Part shown: piece by piece, positions 50,446 to 60,201 of the stretch
Layout: every line of letters starts with the position of its first letter
How positions within the stretch are numbered: the first letter of the stretch is position 1
DNA from: an uncultured Actinomycetes bacterium
GTDB taxonomy: Bacteria > Actinomycetota > Acidimicrobiia > Acidimicrobiales > RAAP-2
Reading direction: 5' to 3'
DNA length: 64,000 nucleotides
Assembly (NCBI GenBank): GCA_903860745.1
Contig: CAIORQ010000001.1
Span: 1 to 64,000 of the forward strand
Translations under genes and position numbers: made by a program
The notes under the pieces: generated by a model
Databases searched by the model: none
Told to the model about the DNA's origin: nothing
Seen by the model: only the letters and a program-made list of their open reading frames with translations

Positions 50446-53135
50446 GCGATTCTCCTACGTCGAAAGAGGGTCGAGGCGCCCAAGGCCACCGAGACCGCCA
50501 GTCCGAGACCGAAGACGACCACCAACAGTGACTGACCCGCCCCCGTACCGATGTCCGGCGTGCCGCCCAGGACGACGGCCGGTCGCGTGGTCGTGGTGGT
50601 GGGCGCCACGGTGGTCGTGGTGACGGGCACCGTCGTGGTGGTGGGCGCCACGGTGGTCGTGGTCACGGGCACCGTCGTGGTGGTCGGGGGCACCGTCGTG
50701 GTGGTGGTCGTGGTCACCGGCACCGTCGTGGTGGTCGGGGGCACCGTCGTGGAGGTGGTCGTGGTCGTCACCGTCGACGGGGGACCCGAGACGGCGGGGA
50801 CGCTCCCCTTCTGGGCCGCGATGGCGCTGGCGGCCTGTGCGTCGTAGGCGACGAAGTTGGCCAGGCCGTCGGCGTCGGTGATGGGGAGGTAGCCGGGTGG
50901 CAACTGGCCCACACCCAGACCCGGGGTCTGTCCGCCCGTGGAGGCGAATTCGACGAGCTTGGCGTAGTCCTGCGCGTCAGTCGCGGGCAAGCCCGAGGTC
51001 GGGACCGCGGCGTAGACCACCATCGTGCCGGGATAGGCCTTGGCACCGGCGGCGGACGCCAGGGTCTTGTAGGGAGCCTCCCAGATCGCGTTGGTCGCGT
51101 CGGGATGGAACAACGCGACCGCGGCTTTCATCGACGCGGCGCTCGGCGTCACGAACTTGCCCGCCGTGGTCTCGAGGGCGGCGGCCTGCAAGCCGTAGCG
51201 ATAGTCGTCGGCCAGTGGCGTGATCCCGATCATGAAGCGGTGCCCCACCGTTTGGCGCCCCTCGGCGACCAGCTTCTCACCGAGGGTGGTGCCGTCGATC
51301 TGCGAGCACACCGTCGTCGAATTGGCGATGGCGAACTGCATCGAGGTCGAGACGTCCTCGAGCGACGCCAGCGGCGCCGAGACGAGGGGCAGGTAGGGCA
51401 CCGGGCTGTTGAAGAGACAGTCGTTGTTGTCGGACTTGTAGAACGTGGTCGGCTCGAAGGTCGACAGCAGGGGCCAGACGTTCACCGGCAGCTTGATCCC
51501 CTTGTAGGCCGGGTTCACCACCATGCCGTAGGGGTCGGGCTTGCCGTTGAGCCACGCGCGCGCCGTCGGGTCGGCGTTGATGTAGCTGGTGAGGGCCTCC
51601 ATGACGTCGGAGTCGCTGGAGATCGCCATCAACTCCGACGCGGCCTCGGTCGCCGCCACCCCCTTGGCGACCCCGGGGTTGAGCTTGATGAACTCGGGAT
51701 CGAGGGTGATGTTGAGGGGATTGTGCGACAGGGCCGGGTACTCCTCCTGGATCGGGAGCACGGCGGGGTAGGACTCGGTCAACAGCTTCGCGAGGAGCAA
51801 CGGGGTGAGACGCAGACGTCGATACGGTTGGCCGTTGGCCCCATCGATCTTGTAGGAGATGGAGAAGCCCGTCACCGCCACGGGTGCGTTAACGACCGGT
51901 CGTCCATAGCCCCCGGGTTCGTAGAAGGACGTGAACGCCGCCTCGGACTGGCTGGTAGCCAGGAGCGACCGCGATTCGGGTTCGCCGGTCTGCACGTGGG
52001 TGAAGGTGAAGAGTTTCGGGTTCAGGCAGAAGTAGGGCTCCCACTGACCCGTCGCCTGCACCATCAATTCCGAGCCGTAGACGTCGACGATGCTCTTGTT
52101 GGACACCACCGAGCAGGCGTTGGCCGAGGTCGCGAAGCTGAGGGGCACCGAGATTCGATTCCGCCAGTTCGACGCGCTCCACCAGAGGCTCCCGCTGACC
52201 GCGAGGTCCTCCTGCCCCTGGGGCACGACCAGTTGGCCCGGCTTGAAGGCTCCGGTGGCCTCGCAGTTGGCGACGTCCGCGGCGATGGTCGCGGCGGGCA
52301 ATCCCGAGGTGGCCTCGAGCGACGGGTCGCAGCTGATGCCCATGATCGGGACGGCCACCAGGGAACACGCCACCCCTTGCTGGCACCCCAATGAGGCGTT
52401 CTCGGCCGAGGTGAACACGTCGAACTGTGACGTGCCCTTTCCGTCCAGTCCGGTGACGCCGAAGGTCTCGTTGCTCGGAAAGTTCGACCCGCCCACGCTC
52501 TGTGATTCCGGCGGCTGACCGCCACAGCCCTGGGTCCCGCCGTAGTACTCGGTACCGTTGGCGGCGATGAAGGGCACCCAGTGCTGGGTGGGTGCTCCCT
52601 TGCCCAGACAGGCGAAGGGGATCGGCGTCGGCGCGTCGGCCACCTGGGCCTGGTCGGCGCTGGAGGCGAACTGGTCCAGTCGAAAGGGGGGGAAGGTCGA
52701 GTCGTAGGAGTCCTGGTAGTGCTCGCTCCAGTCCTGGGTCCAACAGGTCTCGGGGCTCAAGCGCTCGCTCAGCGGCGCCGACGTCGAATCGACGCCACGG
52801 CACTCCAAGAGGACGAAGGGGTACTCCTCCTGCTGAGCGTCGATGGAGTTCTGATCGGCGATCACTCCGCCGGTGGGGTGGGCCCCCGACCACGAGACGT
52901 CGATCTCCTGACGACCACGGAGATCGGTCGTCGGCGAGACGGTCAAGGTCACGGTGCGCTTGTCCACGACCTGCTCGACCCCGTTGACCAGGTCCTCGCG
53001 CAGGATGGTCGCGGTCTTGGTGACCGCCCCCGCACTCGCGTCAGTCGAGGCGTGCGAGGTCCCCGCGACCCCGAGGAGTCCCGAGATCGACGTGGCGGCG
53101 ATCACCGCGGCGGCGAGGAGACGACGAGGGATCAC
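50442..53135 (-). CDS. Large secreted, membrane-anchored substrate-binding-like protein with Thr/Pro stalk
   Basis: 897 residues: signal peptide (MIPRRLLAAAVIAATSISGLLGVAGTSHA), a long extracytoplasmic region (about 30-800), a low-complexity stalk (about 805-855) of PTTTTVPVTTTTVA-type units, one membrane segment (LLVVVFGLGLAVSVALGAS) and a basic tail. Part of the ectodomain (about 440-780: YKIDGANGQPYRRLRLTPLLLAKLLTES, then LNITLDPEFIKLNPG) recalls phosphate-type binding proteins, but the first half has no domain I recognise. About ten Cys suggest disulfides. It lies between pstS and the pseudo-sortase with four-base overlaps on both sides, so it is cotranscribed with phosphate uptake. Its role is unknown. 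Confidence 0.8.
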   Translation of the reverse strand: MIPRRLLAAAVIAATSISGLLGVAGTSHASTDASAGAVTKTATILREDLVNGVEQVVDKRTVTLTVSPTTDLRGRQEIDVSWSGAHPTGGVIADQNSIDAQQEEYPFVLLECRGVDSTSAPLSERLSPETCWTQDWSEHYQDSYDSTFPPFRLDQFASSADQAQVADAPTPIPFACLGKGAPTQHWVPFIAANGTEYYGGTQGCGGQPPESQSVGGSNFPSNETFGVTGLDGKGTSQFDVFTSAENASLGCQQGVACSLVAVPIMGISCDPSLEATSGLPAATIAADVANCEATGAFKPGQLVVPQGQEDLAVSGSLWWSASNWRNRISVPLSFATSANACSVVSNKSIVDVYGSELMVQATGQWEPYFCLNPKLFTFTHVQTGEPESRSLLATSQSEAAFTSFYEPGGYGRPVVNAPVAVTGFSISYKIDGANGQPYRRLRLTPLLLAKLLTESYPAVLPIQEEYPALSHNPLNITLDPEFIKLNPGVAKGVAATEAASELMAISSDSDVMEALTSYINADPTARAWLNGKPDPYGMVVNPAYKGIKLPVNVWPLLSTFEPTTFYKSDNNDCLFNSPVPYLPLVSAPLASLEDVSTSMQFAIANSTTVCSQIDGTTLGEKLVAEGRQTVGHRFMIGITPLADDYRYGLQAAALETTAGKFVTPSAASMKAAVALFHPDATNAIWEAPYKTLASAAGAKAYPGTMVVYAAVPTSGLPATDAQDYAKLVEFASTGGQTPGLGVGQLPPGYLPITDADGLANFVAYDAQAASAIAAQKGSVPAVSGPPSTVTTTTTSTTVPPTTTTVPVTTTTTTTVPPTTTTVPVTTTTVAPTTTTVPVTTTTVAPTTTTTRPAVVLGGTPDIGTGAGQSLLVVVFGLGLAVSVALGASTLFRRRRIA
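50575..50765 (-). repeat. Low-complexity tandem repeat encoding the Thr/Val/Pro stalk
   Basis: About four imperfect 42-base units in frame, encoding PTTTTVPVTTTTVA variants between the ectodomain and the membrane anchor. Such tracts can change in length by slippage. Confidence 0.75.
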
Positions 53136-54862
53136 GAGCGACGTCGCCTCCGCAGACGTAGCGCCACGGCGGGCGGCACGATCAACAGGGCCAAGAGGGC
53201 CAGGACGGCCAGGGGGGCGAGGTCCGCCGTCGCGCTCGAGGTGTTTTCGACGCCGAGGGACTCAGCGACCCCCGAAGCGCCCGACGGTCCCAGGACCTGA
53301 CCGGTCGAGGGGTCCGAGCCCGTTGTCGATCCGCCCGTCCCGGCCGGCAGCGTCGTGGTGGTGGTGGTGGGCGACGTCGTGGTGGTCGTCCCTCCCCCAC
53401 CGCCCGGCGTCGCGGTGGTGGTGGTAACACCGCCCGGCGACGTCGTGGTGGTCGTCCCTCCCCCCCCGCCTGGCGTGGTCGTGGTCGTGGTGTGGCCCGA
53501 ACCGCCCGTCGTCGTGGTCGTCTCGGGCGTCGCGGTCGTCGTCGTGGTCACCGGCACGGTCGTCGTGGTCGTCGTCTGGCCCGAGGAGCACGGTCCCGCG
53601 CCGACCTTGTCACAGGACAGGGGCATCGGAGCGATCTGCGCGAGGTAGTTCGCGCTGGGGTGCCCCTCGACGAAGGTGGGATTGCCACAGGTGAGGATGC
53701 TGCGCTGGGTGAGGTCGATGTTGGGGTCGGCCGATTTCAGTTTGGCGATCTGGCCGAAGCCCGCCTCCACCAGGTTCACCGGCAGCGGGGAGTACCCGAT
53801 GGGTCCGATTTCGCGTTGTCCCTGACAGATCGCGTAGTACTCGAAGTCGGCGATGGACTGGCGCTTGGCCGTGGTGATGTTGGTCTCGGGCGACGGATAC
53901 GCGCCGGTGGGCTCGATCATGTACACGTAGGAGGAGAGCGGATAGGTGCGCGGGTCGCTGTCCACGTAGACGTTGTTCAGGTTCTGCAACAAGTAGTCCG
54001 GCGAAGACGGGTCCATGTTGATCTGGGCCTTCTCCAGGGCGACCGCGACGTTGTACTGGGTCGGCAACGTGTAGTAGCCCGCGGAGTTGAGCATCTTGAC
54101 CACGGGGAAGTTCACGCTCAGGGCGTAGGAGTACTCGACGTAGCCGATCGAGCCGTTGGCCGAGCTCGAGGCGATGTAGTTCATCGCGGCGTTCGAGCCG
54201 TTCTGGGCGATCTGGTTCCCCTGGCGTGGGAAGTACTCGGTCATCCCGGTGTTGGGGGAGAACTTGTTCCAGATCGACGGGTACTCCGTCGCGAAGTAGC
54301 GCGTCAGCTGGGCGGTGGCGCCCGATCCCTCGGACTGGACCACCGGCGTGATCGGCAGCGACGGCAATGCCTGTCCGTTGTTGTCCTTGGTGATCTCCGG
54401 GTCGTCCCAATTGGTGATCTGGTTGGTGAAGATCTTGGTCAAGGTCTCACCCGACAGGCGCAGGTCGCGCACCTGGTGCCCGTTCAAGGTGATGTGGTAC
54501 GGGAAGGAGGTGCCACCGGCGGCGATCGGCAGATAGGCGTAGTTGCGGCCGTTGGAGGTGTCCGAGACGCCGGTGACCGGGTCGACCCCCTGGTAGCCGA
54601 TCGAGGTCACCGAGAAGTCCGAGGTCTTGTTGGCGAAGTCCTGTCGGCCCTGGGCGTCGCCGTCGGGGGTGTAGACGACCTGGATCCCCTGGGAGGCGAC
54701 GTCGGCGACCCACTGGTTCACCGCGTTGGCGGCCCAGCTCGAGCCCGAGCCCTGGATGAGGGCGTGGGAGTCGGCGGCTCCCGAGGGCGTGGCCCCCGCG
54801 AGCAGCGCGCTCGCCAGGAGTGCGCCCACGGTGAGGCCCTTGAGTAGGTGGTGGCGGATCAT
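53132..54862 (-). CDS. pstS: Phosphate-binding protein PstS, anchored through a C-terminal stalk and membrane segment
   Basis: 576 residues. Signal peptide (LLKGLTVGALLASALLAGATPSGA), then the binding domain (about 32-420) with the phosphate-contact blocks QGSGSSWAANAVNQW, TSIGYQGVD, QSEGSGATAQLTRYF and GSIGYVEYSYAL. After a Cys pair (SCDKVGAGPC) come about 90 residues of Thr/Gly/Pro repeats and a C-terminal membrane helix with a basic tail (LAVLALLALLIVPPAVALRLRRRRR). Most PstS proteins are lipoproteins or free periplasmic; a C-terminal anchor on a stalk is unusual. ATG overlaps the pstA stop and the stop overlaps the next gene, each by four bases. Confidence 0.92.
   Translation of the reverse strand: MIRHHLLKGLTVGALLASALLAGATPSGAADSHALIQGSGSSWAANAVNQWVADVASQGIQVVYTPDGDAQGRQDFANKTSDFSVTSIGYQGVDPVTGVSDTSNGRNYAYLPIAAGGTSFPYHITLNGHQVRDLRLSGETLTKIFTNQITNWDDPEITKDNNGQALPSLPITPVVQSEGSGATAQLTRYFATEYPSIWNKFSPNTGMTEYFPRQGNQIAQNGSNAAMNYIASSSANGSIGYVEYSYALSVNFPVVKMLNSAGYYTLPTQYNVAVALEKAQINMDPSSPDYLLQNLNNVYVDSDPRTYPLSSYVYMIEPTGAYPSPETNITTAKRQSIADFEYYAICQGQREIGPIGYSPLPVNLVEAGFGQIAKLKSADPNIDLTQRSILTCGNPTFVEGHPSANYLAQIAPMPLSCDKVGAGPCSSGQTTTTTTVPVTTTTTATPETTTTTGGSGHTTTTTTPGGGGGTTTTTSPGGVTTTTATPGGGGGTTTTTSPTTTTTTLPAGTGGSTTGSDPSTGQVLGPSGASGVAESLGVENTSSATADLAPLAVLALLALLIVPPAVALRLRRRRRS
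53345..53585 (-). repeat. Low-complexity Thr/Gly/Pro stalk repeat in pstS
   Basis: Repeated TTTTT, PGGGGG and SPGG-type units. Includes two near-identical blocks encoding TPGGGGGTTTTTSP, likely from slippage or duplication. Confidence 0.7.
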
Positions 54863-55965
54863 CGCGGGGCTCCCTTGTCGCGTGAGAGGAATCGGGTGAC
54901 CACGAAGAGCACGACGACCATGGCCAGCAGGACACTGGCGGCGCCGAAGGCGCGCGTGACGGCGGACGGTTCGTGGGTGGTGTAGGAGGTGTAGATGTAC
55001 AGCGGCAACGAGTTCATCGGATTGGTGACCGGGTTGAAGTTCAAGAAGCTCGACGCCCCCGACGTGATCAGGGGCACCGCGGTCTCGCCGATGCCGCGCG
55101 CGACCGCCAGGATGGTCGCCGTGGCCAGCCCCGCGCGCGCACTGGGCAGTACGACCTTGTAGACCGTGCGCCAGTGGGTGGCCCCCAGGGCCTCACTGGC
55201 CTCGCGCAATCCGTTCGGCACGACGCGAAGCGCCACCTCGGAGGCGCGCGCGATGATCGGCACCATCGTCACCGCCATGGCCAGCGACACCGCGAGACCC
55301 GTCTTGGGCATCCCGACGTAGACGATGAGCACGACGTAGACGAAGAGACCGGCGAGGATCTCGGGCAGTGCGGTCATCGCCTCGACCACGGTGCGCACCG
55401 ACTGGCTCCAGCGTCCGCCCACCTCGCTCAGGTACACCGCCGTACCGATCCCCAGGGGAACCGACGCGATCACCGCGATCGCCACCTCGATGACCGTGCC
55501 CACGATGGCGTGCAGGATCCCCCCTTGACTCAACGGCGCCGTCGGGCTCACCCCCGTCATGTCGTGGGTGAAGAAGTTGAGGTGGACGTAGGCGTGGAAC
55601 CCTTGGGCGAAGGTGTAGACCACCGTCGAGAGCAGGGCCCCCACGACGATGGAGGCGGCCAGGTACAGCGTGACGGTCACCAGTCGTTCGATCACGACCT
55701 TGCGCGAGTTGGCCATGCGCAGCACCGTGGCGTAGACCACGACGAAAGCGGCGTACCAGCACACCAGGTACCCCAGCACGCCACTCAGGTTCAACAGGTG
55801 CTCGTAGATAAGGGTGACCAGCGCGAAGGAGGCGAGGAGGGCGCCGACCAGGCTCGTCCAGTCGTCGGGGGTGAGACGGCGGATCTTTCGCGGCGTGCGC
55901 GCAACGCGCGCGACGGGCGCATCGGAGGCCGCGACCGCGTCACCGGGCTCGTGCAGGGTCGTCAT
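54859..55965 (-). CDS. pstA: Phosphate ABC transporter permease PstA
   Basis: 368 residues. Typical PstA features: a cytoplasmic N-terminus, several membrane segments, the ABC-interaction EAA loop ALRVVPNGLREASEALGATHWRTVYKVVLPSARAG, and GIGETAVPLI. The N-terminal 60 to 110 residues include two or three additional hydrophobic stretches before the conserved core (LVGALLASFALVTLIYE; GYLVCWYAAFVVVYATV). Two bases separate it from the pstC stop; it overlaps pstS by four bases. Confidence 0.95.
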   Translation of the reverse strand: MTTLHEPGDAVAASDAPVARVARTPRKIRRLTPDDWTSLVGALLASFALVTLIYEHLLNLSGVLGYLVCWYAAFVVVYATVLRMANSRKVVIERLVTVTLYLAASIVVGALLSTVVYTFAQGFHAYVHLNFFTHDMTGVSPTAPLSQGGILHAIVGTVIEVAIAVIASVPLGIGTAVYLSEVGGRWSQSVRTVVEAMTALPEILAGLFVYVVLIVYVGMPKTGLAVSLAMAVTMVPIIARASEVALRVVPNGLREASEALGATHWRTVYKVVLPSARAGLATATILAVARGIGETAVPLITSGASSFLNFNPVTNPMNSLPLYIYTSYTTHEPSAVTRAFGAASVLLAMVVVLFVVTRFLSRDKGAPR

Positions 55966-55967
55966 GG

Positions 55968-56981
55968 TCAGATCTCCGTGGCGGCGCCGCTGCGCGAGCG
56001 TCGGATGACGATGGCGGCACCGTAGTTGACCGCCAGGGTGATGAGGAAGAGGACGAAGCCCGCCGTCAACAGCGCCGAGAGCTGGGCCTTGGTCGCGTTG
56101 CCGAAGTTCCCGGCGATGAGCGCCGAGACCGTCTGACCGCCGGCTTCGAGGACGTGGAAATTGATCCCGTAGGCGGGCGAGATGATCACCAGCACCGCGG
56201 CGGTCTCACCCAGGGCCCGTCCCAGGGCCAGCATCGTCCCACCGATGATGCCACCCTTGGCGAAGGGCAGCACCACCGTGCGCACCACTCCCCACCGGGT
56301 GGCGCCCAGGGCCATCGCCGCTTCTCGTTCGCCCAGCGGCGTGAGGTCGAACACCGACCTCATCACCGCGCAGGCCAGGGGGATCGCCATCATCGACACC
56401 GCGAGGCCCACGATGAAGACCGAACTGGTGTAACGCGACTGTTGCCAGACCGCGGCGTTGGGATCGGTGTCGACGTGGAACAAGAAGAACCAGCCGAAGT
56501 GCTGGCTCAGCCAGCGCGAGAGGTCCATCGCCTTGGGCTGGAGGAGGAAGAAGCCCCACAGACCGTAGATGATGCTCGGCACCGCAGCCATCAGGTCGAT
56601 CGCGGAGATGAGCGAGCTCTTGATCCGACGCGGCGCGAAGTCCGAGATGAACAGGGCGAACATGATCGCCAGCGGAAAGGCCACGCAGACGGCCACGAAG
56701 GCCACCTCGGCCGTACCCACGAGCACCGAGGCGATACCGATCTTGTCGATCTCGGGTTGCCACTGCGTGCCGGTGAAGAAGGCCAGGCCGTAGTGGCTCA
56801 GCGTGGGGATCGACTGCTCGCCGAGGAACAGGCCAATGGCCCCCGTCAAGACGAGGGTCGAGAGCCCAATCAGTGTCGAGGCCTTGTGGAAGATCCGGTC
56901 CGATCTCTCGAAGCCGGGGTCGAGTTGTCGGGACACACGTGACTGACGTGGCTCCAGGGTCTCTGGAGTCGAAGTGCTCAC
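55968..56981 (-). CDS. pstC: Phosphate ABC transporter permease PstC
   Basis: 337 residues, family length, with six membrane segments. Hallmarks are [29 protein letters not shown], the EAA loop [34 protein letters not shown] and [16 protein letters not shown]. Overlaps pstB by four bases (the pstB stop lies over its start). In this operon pstB comes first, the reverse of the common pstS-C-A-B order. Confidence 0.95.
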   Translation of the reverse strand: MSTSTPETLEPRQSRVSRQLDPGFERSDRIFHKASTLIGLSTLVLTGAIGLFLGEQSIPTLSHYGLAFFTGTQWQPEIDKIGIASVLVGTAEVAFVAVCVAFPLAIMFALFISDFAPRRIKSSLISAIDLMAAVPSIIYGLWGFFLLQPKAMDLSRWLSQHFGWFFLFHVDTDPNAAVWQQSRYTSSVFIVGLAVSMMAIPLACAVMRSVFDLTPLGEREAAMALGATRWGVVRTVVLPFAKGGIIGGTMLALGRALGETAAVLVIISPAYGINFHVLEAGGQTVSALIAGNFGNATKAQLSALLTAGFVLFLITLAVNYGAAIVIRRSRSGAATEI

Positions 56982-57820
56982 CCAAAGCCTCCACTCACGT
57001 AGTCGGCGGTTCGCGGGTCCTGCGGTGCCGAGAACAGTTGGTCGGTCGATCCCTGTTCGACGATGCCCCCGGGCTCACCCGGCTCGGCGAGGAAGAAGGC
57101 GGACCACTGCGAGACGCGCACCGCCTGGGCCAGGTTGTGGGTCACGATCACGATCGTCATCGTCTTGCCGAGTTCACGGATCGTGTCCTCGATCCAGCGC
57201 GTCGACATGGGGTCGAGAGCCGAGCAGGGCTCGTCCATCAACAGCACGTCCGGCTTGTTCGCCAGGGCCCGCGCGATGCACAGGCGCTGCTGTTGACCGC
57301 CGGAGAGGGCCGAACCCGACGTCTCCAAGCGGTCCTTCACCTCGTTCCACAACCCGGCCCGCGTGAGCGATTCCTCGACGAGGGTCTCGCGGTCGTGTCG
57401 GCTGATCCGCGTTCCGGTGAGGACGAGTCCGGCCGTGACGTTGTCGGCGATCGACATGGCGGGGAAGGGGTTCGGCTTCTGGAAGACGATGCCGATCCGC
57501 TGGCGAACCGAGGTCACCCGATGTCCGGGGGCGTAGATGTCCTCTCCGTTGAGCAGGACCTCACCGGCCATCTGGGCGCCGGGAACCGCCTCGTGCATAC
57601 GGTTGAGCACCCGCAGGAACGTGGACTTGCCACAACCCGACGGACCGATCAACGCCGTCACCGTTGCCGGCTGCATGCGCAGGTTGACGTTGTCGATCAC
57701 CAGGCTCGACCCGAACCACGCCGCCACGTCCACCGCCTCCAAGGAGGCGGCCGCCGTCACGGGGCTGCCTTCGATCATCGTTGACGTCATGACTTCCTCC
57801 TCCGTCATCACCGCGCTCAC
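56978..57820 (-). CDS. pstB: Phosphate ABC transporter ATP-binding protein PstB
   Basis: 280 residues. Walker [10 protein letters not shown] (59-67), Q-loop [12 protein letters not shown] (the NPF-type loop of PstB), signature [15 protein letters not shown], Walker [14 protein letters not shown] and switch His in THNLAQA. The start used overlaps the stop of the Ig-like surface protein by four bases; ATGs five and eleven codons in are possible alternatives. No phoU gene is in the operon or window. Confidence 0.95.
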   Translation of the reverse strand: MSAVMTEEEVMTSTMIEGSPVTAAASLEAVDVAAWFGSSLVIDNVNLRMQPATVTALIGPSGCGKSTFLRVLNRMHEAVPGAQMAGEVLLNGEDIYAPGHRVTSVRQRIGIVFQKPNPFPAMSIADNVTAGLVLTGTRISRHDRETLVEESLTRAGLWNEVKDRLETSGSALSGGQQQRLCIARALANKPDVLLMDEPCSALDPMSTRWIEDTIRELGKTMTIVIVTHNLAQAVRVSQWSAFFLAEPGEPGGIVEQGSTDQLFSAPQDPRTADYVSGGFG

Positions 57821-59283
57821 TGCTTCACCGTCACCTTCACCGTGGCGGATGTGGCGACCTTGTAATCGGCCCCGGTCGAGGGGGCGAAGACGGCCTTGAG
57901 GACGTGGTGAGCCACGCTCAGCGACTTGGTGACCAGCACCGCGCGGCCCTTGGCGACCTTGACCGACGCGAGTTTCTTGGTCCCGTCGAAGAAGGAGACC
58001 GAACCGCCGGCCCGCGAGGGCGAGAGCGACGCCGTCAACGTGACGGCGGCCCCCTTCGTCACGACACCCTTGGACGCCTTGAGGGCGATCTTCGTGGCGA
58101 CCGCCTTGAGCGTGTAGGAGCTCGTCGCCGACGTCGAGGAGGAATAGTCCACGGCCGTCGCGGGCGTGAACACGGCCTTGAGTTGCTGGACCCCGCCCGG
58201 CAGGGCCGTGGTGGAGTACACCGCCTGACCCGAGAACGGCACCTCCGAGGTCAATTGCGTGTTGCCGTCATAGAAGGCCACCGAACCCGCGGCACTCGAG
58301 GGCGAGACCGTCGCGGTGATGGTCACCGAGGAACCGTAGCTGGCACTGGCGGGCGAGACGTTCAGTTTGGTCGTCGTCGCCACGGGGGTGACATCGAAAT
58401 TCACCACCGGGGAGTCGGAGGACGTGTACGCCCCGGTGTTGGAGGGCACGAACTCAGCCGTCAGCGCCTGTGAACCACCGGGCAGGTTCGCCGTGTCCAG
58501 GCTCGCCGTGCCGTTGACCACGGGCGCACTGCCGATCGTGGTAGTGCCGTCAACGAAGTTGACCGATCCCACCGCTGTCGAGGGTGTCACCGTGGCCTTC
58601 AGAGTGACGGTCGACGTGAAGGGCGAACTGCTCGTCGGCGTCGTCGACAGACTGGTGGTGGTCGTCACCTGGGCACCCAATGAGTACTCGACGGACCAGG
58701 TCGAGCCCGTCACCACGATGTCGGCGGAGTCGTAGGTCGTGGTCGCGGACTTGCCGGCCACCGAGGTCTTCAAACGAAGCTGGTAGACCCCCTGGTACCC
58801 CGCGGTCTTCGAGTTGTTGGGGAAATTGGCCTCGAGGTTGGCGATGGTGAGGTCGTTGCTCTGGCCGGTGACCACCGGCGTCCCCGCGGGAAGGCTCTGG
58901 ATCGCCGACGGCGCGGAGTTGTTCGGGTACGTCGTGGCTCCGGAGAGGAGGTCGCCGCTCCAACTTCCCGGGGCCTGGCCGTTGACCGGGAGATAGCCGA
59001 AGAGCGTCGCCTTGGTGTCGCCGGAGCGGATGACGGTGGTTCCAGCCACGTAGGCGGCGATCGGCGAGTCAGTGATCGAGCCCCCCGTGATGACGTTGCC
59101 CGCGGCGTCGTAGAAGACGAGACCGCCCACCGAGTTGGCGTCGGGCTCCCAGGGCGGAACGGTTGCGGCTCCGCTGGGTGAGGCGGCGCTCACGTTGCCG
59201 ACGACGGTGACGACGCCAATCGCACCGACGCTCATCAGCAGCGAGAGGATCGCAGAGGTTGAACGACGCAGGAATGAATTCAT
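57817..59283 (-). CDS. Secreted Ig-like repeat surface protein, first of two paralogues
   Basis: 488 residues: signal peptide (about 1-33), an N-terminal domain (about 40-200) shared with the proteins at 59287 and 61417 ([45 protein letters not shown]), and three bacterial Ig-like repeats of about 85-90 residues (each with a GSVxFxDGTT-type strand and LPGGxQxLxAxFxPS end). There is no sorting motif or C-terminal membrane anchor, so it is released or held by other proteins. It is coupled to pstB by a four-base overlap. Adhesion or scaffold function is inferred from the domain type. Confidence 0.82.
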   Translation of the reverse strand: MNSFLRRSTSAILSLLMSVGAIGVVTVVGNVSAASPSGAATVPPWEPDANSVGGLVFYDAAGNVITGGSITDSPIAAYVAGTTVIRSGDTKATLFGYLPVNGQAPGSWSGDLLSGATTYPNNSAPSAIQSLPAGTPVVTGQSNDLTIANLEANFPNNSKTAGYQGVYQLRLKTSVAGKSATTTYDSADIVVTGSTWSVEYSLGAQVTTTTSLSTTPTSSSPFTSTVTLKATVTPSTAVGSVNFVDGTTTIGSAPVVNGTASLDTANLPGGSQALTAEFVPSNTGAYTSSDSPVVNFDVTPVATTTKLNVSPASASYGSSVTITATVSPSSAAGSVAFYDGNTQLTSEVPFSGQAVYSTTALPGGVQQLKAVFTPATAVDYSSSTSATSSYTLKAVATKIALKASKGVVTKGAAVTLTASLSPSRAGGSVSFFDGTKKLASVKVAKGRAVLVTKSLSVAHHVLKAVFAPSTGADYKVATSATVKVTVKQ

Positions 59284-59286
59284 TGG

Positions 59287-60201
59287 TTAGGGCCTTTCTG
59301 GTTCAGAGGTTTCATCGGAAGCGACTTTGACGCGAGAACGACGGCCGAGCAGGAACGCGACGATGACGAGCACGGCGGCGCCGATGCTGATCCACCACCA
59401 CTTCGCCGTGGACCTCGACGAACCCGTGGGGAGCGCTGTCGAAGTGGTCGTGGTCGTGGTCGGTCCCGTGGTGGTGGACGTCGTGGAGACCGACGTGGAG
59501 GTGGTGGTGGAGCCGAGGGTGGTGGTGGAGCGTGCGACCGTGGTGGACGTGGTGGACGTGGTGGAGCCGGTGGTCGCCGGCGACGTGGTCGATGTCGTGT
59601 GCGACCCGATCGTGGTCGTCGGCAGGAGGATGGTCTCGATAGAGATGGCCCGGCCGGCGTGACAATTGACCACGCCACCATCAAGGGCGTGCCAGGTCGA
59701 ACCGGTCACCTGGATGTCGAGGGTCGGGTAATGACGCGAGTAGACGGGCTCGTCGGAAGTATCGAGGTAGAGGCGCAACTGAACCAGTCCGTCCCAGCGA
59801 GGTGGGAAATCACGAACGAAGTTCGCCAGGGACATGTCGCCGGTGGTTGCCGCCGCCATGGGATGTGACGGATTGGAGTACCGCGAGGAAGCCGTCAGCG
59901 CCTCACCACTCCACAGACCCGGGTCTTCGCCGTTGATCGGCTGGTAGGCGACCAGGACGGCGGTTCGGTAGCTGTTGTTGTAGGGCGCCACGGCGGGCTG
60001 GGTCGACACCACTCGCCAGGCGAAGGGAACGGTCGCCGTCGAACCACTAGTGACCTGCTGGCCGGCCTCGTCGCAGATCCCGAGGTAGCCCTGGGCCGCC
60101 GGGTCCTGAAAGGGGGCCGACGCCGCGTGGGCGGGTGTCGCCAGCAAGGCCGCCACGGCCAGGGAGGCCAGCGAGACGATGGTCCATGCGCGAGGCCTCA
60201 C
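59287..60201 (-). CDS. Membrane-anchored surface protein sharing the N-terminal domain of the Ig-like proteins
   Basis: 304 residues from a GTG at 60201 that overlaps the previous stop as GTGA. Signal peptide, then the shared domain (about 27-195: VLVAYQPINGEDPGLWSGEAL, SRYSNPSHP, DGLVQLRLYLDTSDEP, STWHALDGG), a Ser/Thr stalk (about 205-260), one membrane segment (WWWISIGAAVLVIVAFLLG) and a charged tail. It has a single domain copy and no Ig repeats. Three bases separate its stop from the next start. It may bind or present the Ig-like proteins, which is speculation. Confidence 0.8.
   Translation of the reverse strand: MRPRAWTIVSLASLAVAALLATPAHAASAPFQDPAAQGYLGICDEAGQQVTSGSTATVPFAWRVVSTQPAVAPYNNSYRTAVLVAYQPINGEDPGLWSGEALTASSRYSNPSHPMAAATTGDMSLANFVRDFPPRWDGLVQLRLYLDTSDEPVYSRHYPTLDIQVTGSTWHALDGGVVNCHAGRAISIETILLPTTTIGSHTTSTTSPATTGSTTSTTSTTVARSTTTLGSTTTSTSVSTTSTTTGPTTTTTTSTALPTGSSRSTAKWWWISIGAAVLVIVAFLLGRRSRVKVASDETSEPERP

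Noticed and set aside
50551-50847. Val/Thr-only plus-strand peptide and regular GTGGTCGTG repeats, CRISPR-like at first sight
   Set aside because: The repeats are in-frame codons for the Thr/Pro stalk; there are no spacers of constant length or unique sequence.
53492-54847. Plus-strand frame of about 450 codons opposite pstS
   Set aside because: Shadow of pstS; the minus-strand protein has the full PstS motif set and operon overlaps.
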